Shown here: piece by piece, positions 52,000 through 64,000 of the stretch | Layout of the letters: each line of letters opens with the position of its first letter | Numbering within the stretch: the first letter of the stretch is position 1 | Origin: Syngnathus acus | Taxonomy: Eukaryota > Chordata > Actinopteri > Syngnathiformes > Syngnathidae | NCBI RefSeq assembly: GCF_901709675.1 | Contig: NC_051087.1 | Coordinates: 11,905,384 to 11,969,383 of the forward strand | Reading direction: 5' to 3' | DNA: 64,000 nucleotides | The notes under the pieces: generated by a model | The model's input: only the letters and a program-made list of their open reading frames with translations | Told to the model about the DNA's origin: nothing | The model's database searches: none | Position numbers and translations under genes: made by a program

Positions 52000-53540
52000 T
52001 CAGTCGATGGCAAGTAGCAAACTGGCCGCCCCCTGAGATGGAGAAAAAGAGGGGAATTTTGCTGCTTAGCTCACATTCTACGAAAGAAATATTAATCAGA
52101 ATGCCATGTTTAGTCTAGTGGGGGCACGTATAACATATTATTGAAAAGAAAAAGTTGTGGTTGACTTCCTTTTTAATCTGAGCAGTTATGGTTTGATGAT
52201 TACTCTCCAAGTAGCAAGTGAACAAGATATTATCACCAATAGCTTCACTTTGCCACATACGTACAGCTGCAGCGTTGACTGGGCTCAACGTTCAAAATGT
52301 TATGTGCACTCTTTATTCTGAGGTCTGTGGTCAGTCTGTAGGCACCACATGGTGAACAAAAGGGGGAATCAAAGCAAACCAAATTGAGGTTCAACTGCTT
52401 CTGGTACAGTAAATTACTCATGGGCAGAATCAATGCAAGGACAAACATGTGATGAACAATGGTCCGTTTCAAGCATTTTGCCTGGAGACGCTTGTGGTGA
52501 TGAGATCAGACATTGTTTTGTGTTGATGAGCGCTGTGACAAATTTAAAGTAGAGCAAGAGTCTACAAAATTGCAAATGACGGAAAGGCCCGGGTAGTCAA
52601 ATACAAGTACTAAATCTGACCAGTAACATAGGTCTTTACACTGACTATACGGTAATAAATTATGCAAAAATACTCATGTTTTTATATGATATACTGCTCT
52701 CAGATTTGCATGTGCAATATAATTTTCATAAGAAATAGTCTCCAAATAAAACTTGATCAAAAAGAATGGAACCCCACATACCCATGGCTCGGCACCTGCA
52801 GATTTAAAGTATTCATTATTGTTTAGGGAAATGTAGCATGCAGCAAGAACCATTGCAAGAGTCCTCAAATATAATAACTTGTGTAGTGCTCTCTACTTTT
52901 TCCATACTATTGAATCTAATCAATCTAATCCATCTGTTCTGATTTGGTGTTGTGGTTCTCGTTTGTGCAGGCACTGGCAATAATGTACATGCTGCAGAAT
53001 GATGTACTATAGGGTTAAGTGCAACTGAAACATACATATGTACATGGAAACTATCATGATGAACTAAAATGACCTTGAAATGCAACACTGAAGATTCTTT
53101 GTAGGCTTGTGACTAGTTGGGATAATGTATCTGAAACACATAACGTTACACATTGGCCACTGCAAAATGAAGGTCACAGAATCATAATATGATTAATATC
53201 TAATTGATTCAGTGGAACCATGGTAATAGCTATTGGAGCTCATTCTGACTCTCCTCCTTGTTTTACATTTTGAAGATGCTCCAGAATGCAATCATTTTGT
53301 ATTTCTTAGAATTCTTACTTACAAACTAACCAAAACTTTTTGGCGTGTGACAGCGCAACCCTAAATGCAAACGGATTTATCATCGTTTCGGTTCACGTTG
53401 ACAGTATTCACTCACTGTATCTTCACACCAGCTAAAATGATTTGTACAATGATTCGATCCACTTCATTTTTTTAGATTAACGTAGCATTACATAAAAAAA
53501 TGGTTTTCTAATTACAGATGAATTTCAACATATCTAATTA
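52000..53540. other. Intergenic, no gene seen
   Basis: AT-rich DNA between the tandem-repeat cluster and the SINE; only short unremarkable ORFs. Confidence 0.55.
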
Positions 53541-53544
53541 AGCT

Positions 53545-53645
53545 GTGGAGCGGCTCGGTGGAGCACTGGTTAGCACGTCCGCCTCACAGTTAGGAGGGTG
53601 CGTGTTCAATTCCACCTCCGGCCCTCCCTGTGTGGAGTGTGGTGT
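53545..53645 (+). mobile_element. tRNA-derived SINE fragment
   Basis: GGCTCGGTGGAGCACTGGTTAGCACG carries a box A-like TGGTTAGCAC, and about 45 bp later GTGTTCAATTCCACC matches a box B. This spacing and the GGCCCTCCC tail are typical of fish tRNA-type SINEs. It does not fold as a functional tRNA. Confidence 0.75.
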
Positions 53646-54254
53646 AATTGGGGTCATATGTTATGACACCAATGATATGGTGTCTGTATAGCAATTGAAT
53701 TTATTGGCCTGAATAACACAACATAACATATATACAATACAAAAACACATGTGTACACTGACATTTTTGGTTTTATCGTGGTACACTAAGTAAAGTAGCA
53801 AAGTGACTCGATTTGAGGAGAAGGGTGCGATTTATTTGTGAACGATTCAGAAAAACCTGGAATTGAGTGAAATGGAACAGAGTGGCAATACTATAAACAA
53901 CGTACTGTACATGTATTATGTTTGATTTGAAGCAGTCCAACAAAATCCCGGACAATTTTGAAAATCCCCCCGGACATTTTTTTAGGTCTGAAAAGTAGGA
54001 CATGTCCGGGGAAAAGAGAACGTCTGGTCACCCTAAATTTAAACCGTGCAAGTGGTCACAATCTTGTCAGTGTTGTTGACAAACAAAAGGCAAACATTAA
54101 AATATCAATCGGACGTATATGATCAAAAATATATTATTACATTGTGTTCAGTGCGTTATTACCTTGTTACGCTTTTGCGAAAGGAAAACGGTCACTTGAC
54201 AGAGATCGTTTATCAAAATACTCATACGTCACACACGTAAAACGGCTCTTGGTC

Positions 54255-54358
54255 ATGTTTATTCCCGCCCCCTCGATTGAGCACAGTTGCGCCTCCAAGA
54301 CGCGGGTCGCGTCCCTGAGCTACATAGTACAATGTTTGCTACTCCCGGACACTGTGAG
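54255..54358 (+). promoter_or_regulatory. slc43a3: Probable slc43a3 promoter and first non-coding exon
   Basis: A CCCGCCCC GC box at about 54265 and a CpG-richer stretch lead to a donor GTGAG|GTAATT at 54358/54359. The matching acceptor is TGTTGTAG ending at 54780, so the second exon starts at 54781 and carries the ATG. Confidence 0.5.
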
Positions 54359-54940
54359 GTAATTATGATTCACGTTAACGTCTAATATTCTCGCTAAATT
54401 CTGCTACAGTCTGTTAAAGTGATGCGTGAAAACTGGTAATACAGGACATACTGACATGTGTGACAACGACACTACACTTGTGTCAATATAGATTAATGCA
54501 ATGGAGCCTAAACCGGATTAACACTGCACGTCTGCGACAGTAAATCTGCACAATAGCGGCAATATAATTTTAATTTTATCACTGTACAGCGTCGTAGTGA
54601 CCGGCTAGTGATCTAGGAGTTTTTGGCAGATGTTTGATTTATGTAAGATTTATTAGAAAAAAAGAAAAACGAGTAATTTGATTTTTGATTAAATTTTCTG
54701 CACATCTAAAGAAATGGAAAATACTGTTTGTGGTGATTGGGCACTAATGCAAGTCTCTTTGTCTCTTTTCTGTGTTGTAGAAATTTGGGGTTATGTGAGG
54801 ATTCCAAATCAGTTTGACAACAATAAACAGTTTAAAAGAAAGTGTGGGGGGGAAAAATAAAATTCAAGAAGGCACCCTTAAAGGAAAAAAACTCAACCTT
54901 GACTGATCATTGGAAGCTTTGGAAGCAAAATAAGTGAAGC

Positions 54941-63754
<8,814 letters not shown>

Positions 63755-64000
63755 CTTAAATGTGTGTACTTGTACCGTTAACAGTTTCAAGTGAGGTATA
63801 TTGTGGACATTTATGTATATCCTGTATATATACTGTAAGTAGTGATTGTCTGACGAAGCCTTCAGTCTAACTGGTTAAAAAAAAAGGTGGACTTCATCAG
63901 CTTCATAGGCACACGATCCCACCTGCTGGTCAAAACCTTGAATGCCATTTTAATGAAATGTGATGGCCCTTTTTTAAAAAGATCATAGGGAGATGTTTTA
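63755..64000 (+). other. slc43a3: slc43a3 3'UTR start
   Basis: Sequence after the TAA at 63752-63754. No clear AATAAA is seen before the window ends, so the transcript probably continues past it. Confidence 0.6.

Noticed and set aside
53545-53645. Possible tRNA gene
   Set aside because: Box A and box B-like motifs are present, but no cloverleaf, anticodon arm or acceptor stem could be formed; a SINE fits better.

Overview
The window is vertebrate nuclear DNA, almost certainly from a teleost fish. Genes have many short exons with GT-AG introns, and non-coding DNA is rich in dinucleotide arrays, fish-type MITEs, a LINE 3' end, a tRNA-type SINE and a decayed Ty3/Gypsy fragment. The SINE at 53545-53645 looks like one I associate with percomorphs such as seahorses and pipefishes, but I hold that loosely. 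Nothing prokaryotic or viral-genomic is present, and there is no CRISPR array.

Five protein-coding genes were assembled exon by exon, and every exon junction keeps reading frame. Four lie on the minus strand: unc93b1 (9293-16678, 12 coding exons, 621 aa), timm10 (20395-22157, 2 exons, 88 aa), btbd18 (22920-28394, 6 exons, about 1105 aa) and ctnnd1, encoding p120-catenin (31090-43216, 21 coding exons, about 937 aa, with a first non-coding exon near 50 kb). One lies on the plus strand: slc43a3 (54941-63754, 12 coding exons, about 507 aa), which diverges from ctnnd1.

Layout. 1-9.3 kb is gene-poor, with a LINE 3' end at 1-690 and a Ty3/Gypsy LTR plus broken gag at 2.7-3.9 kb. 9.3-19 kb holds unc93b1 and its probable 5' exon. 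20.4-28.9 kb holds timm10 and btbd18, closely spaced. 29.1-50.1 kb is ctnnd1, including a 2-kb 3'UTR and a 6.8-kb first intron. 50.1-54.3 kb is a repeat-rich divergent intergenic region. 54.3-63.8 kb is slc43a3.

The genes do not form a pathway: Unc93b1 is a TLR chaperone, Timm10 a mitochondrial import chaperone, Btbd18 a nuclear BTB protein, p120-catenin a cadherin regulator and Slc43a3 a nucleobase transporter. Their grouping is inherited synteny: TIMM10, BTBD18, CTNND1 and SLC43A3 are neighbours on human 11q12.1. I found no undescribed gene system. The most interesting items are structural: a two-hairpin palindromic MITE present as inverted copies 40 kb apart, an inverted duplication inside LINE-derived sequence, a hAT MITE with intact target duplication 17 bp from a splice acceptor, a conserved 18-nt microexon and a GC-AG intron in ctnnd1, and a tandem duplication within the btbd18 coding sequence.
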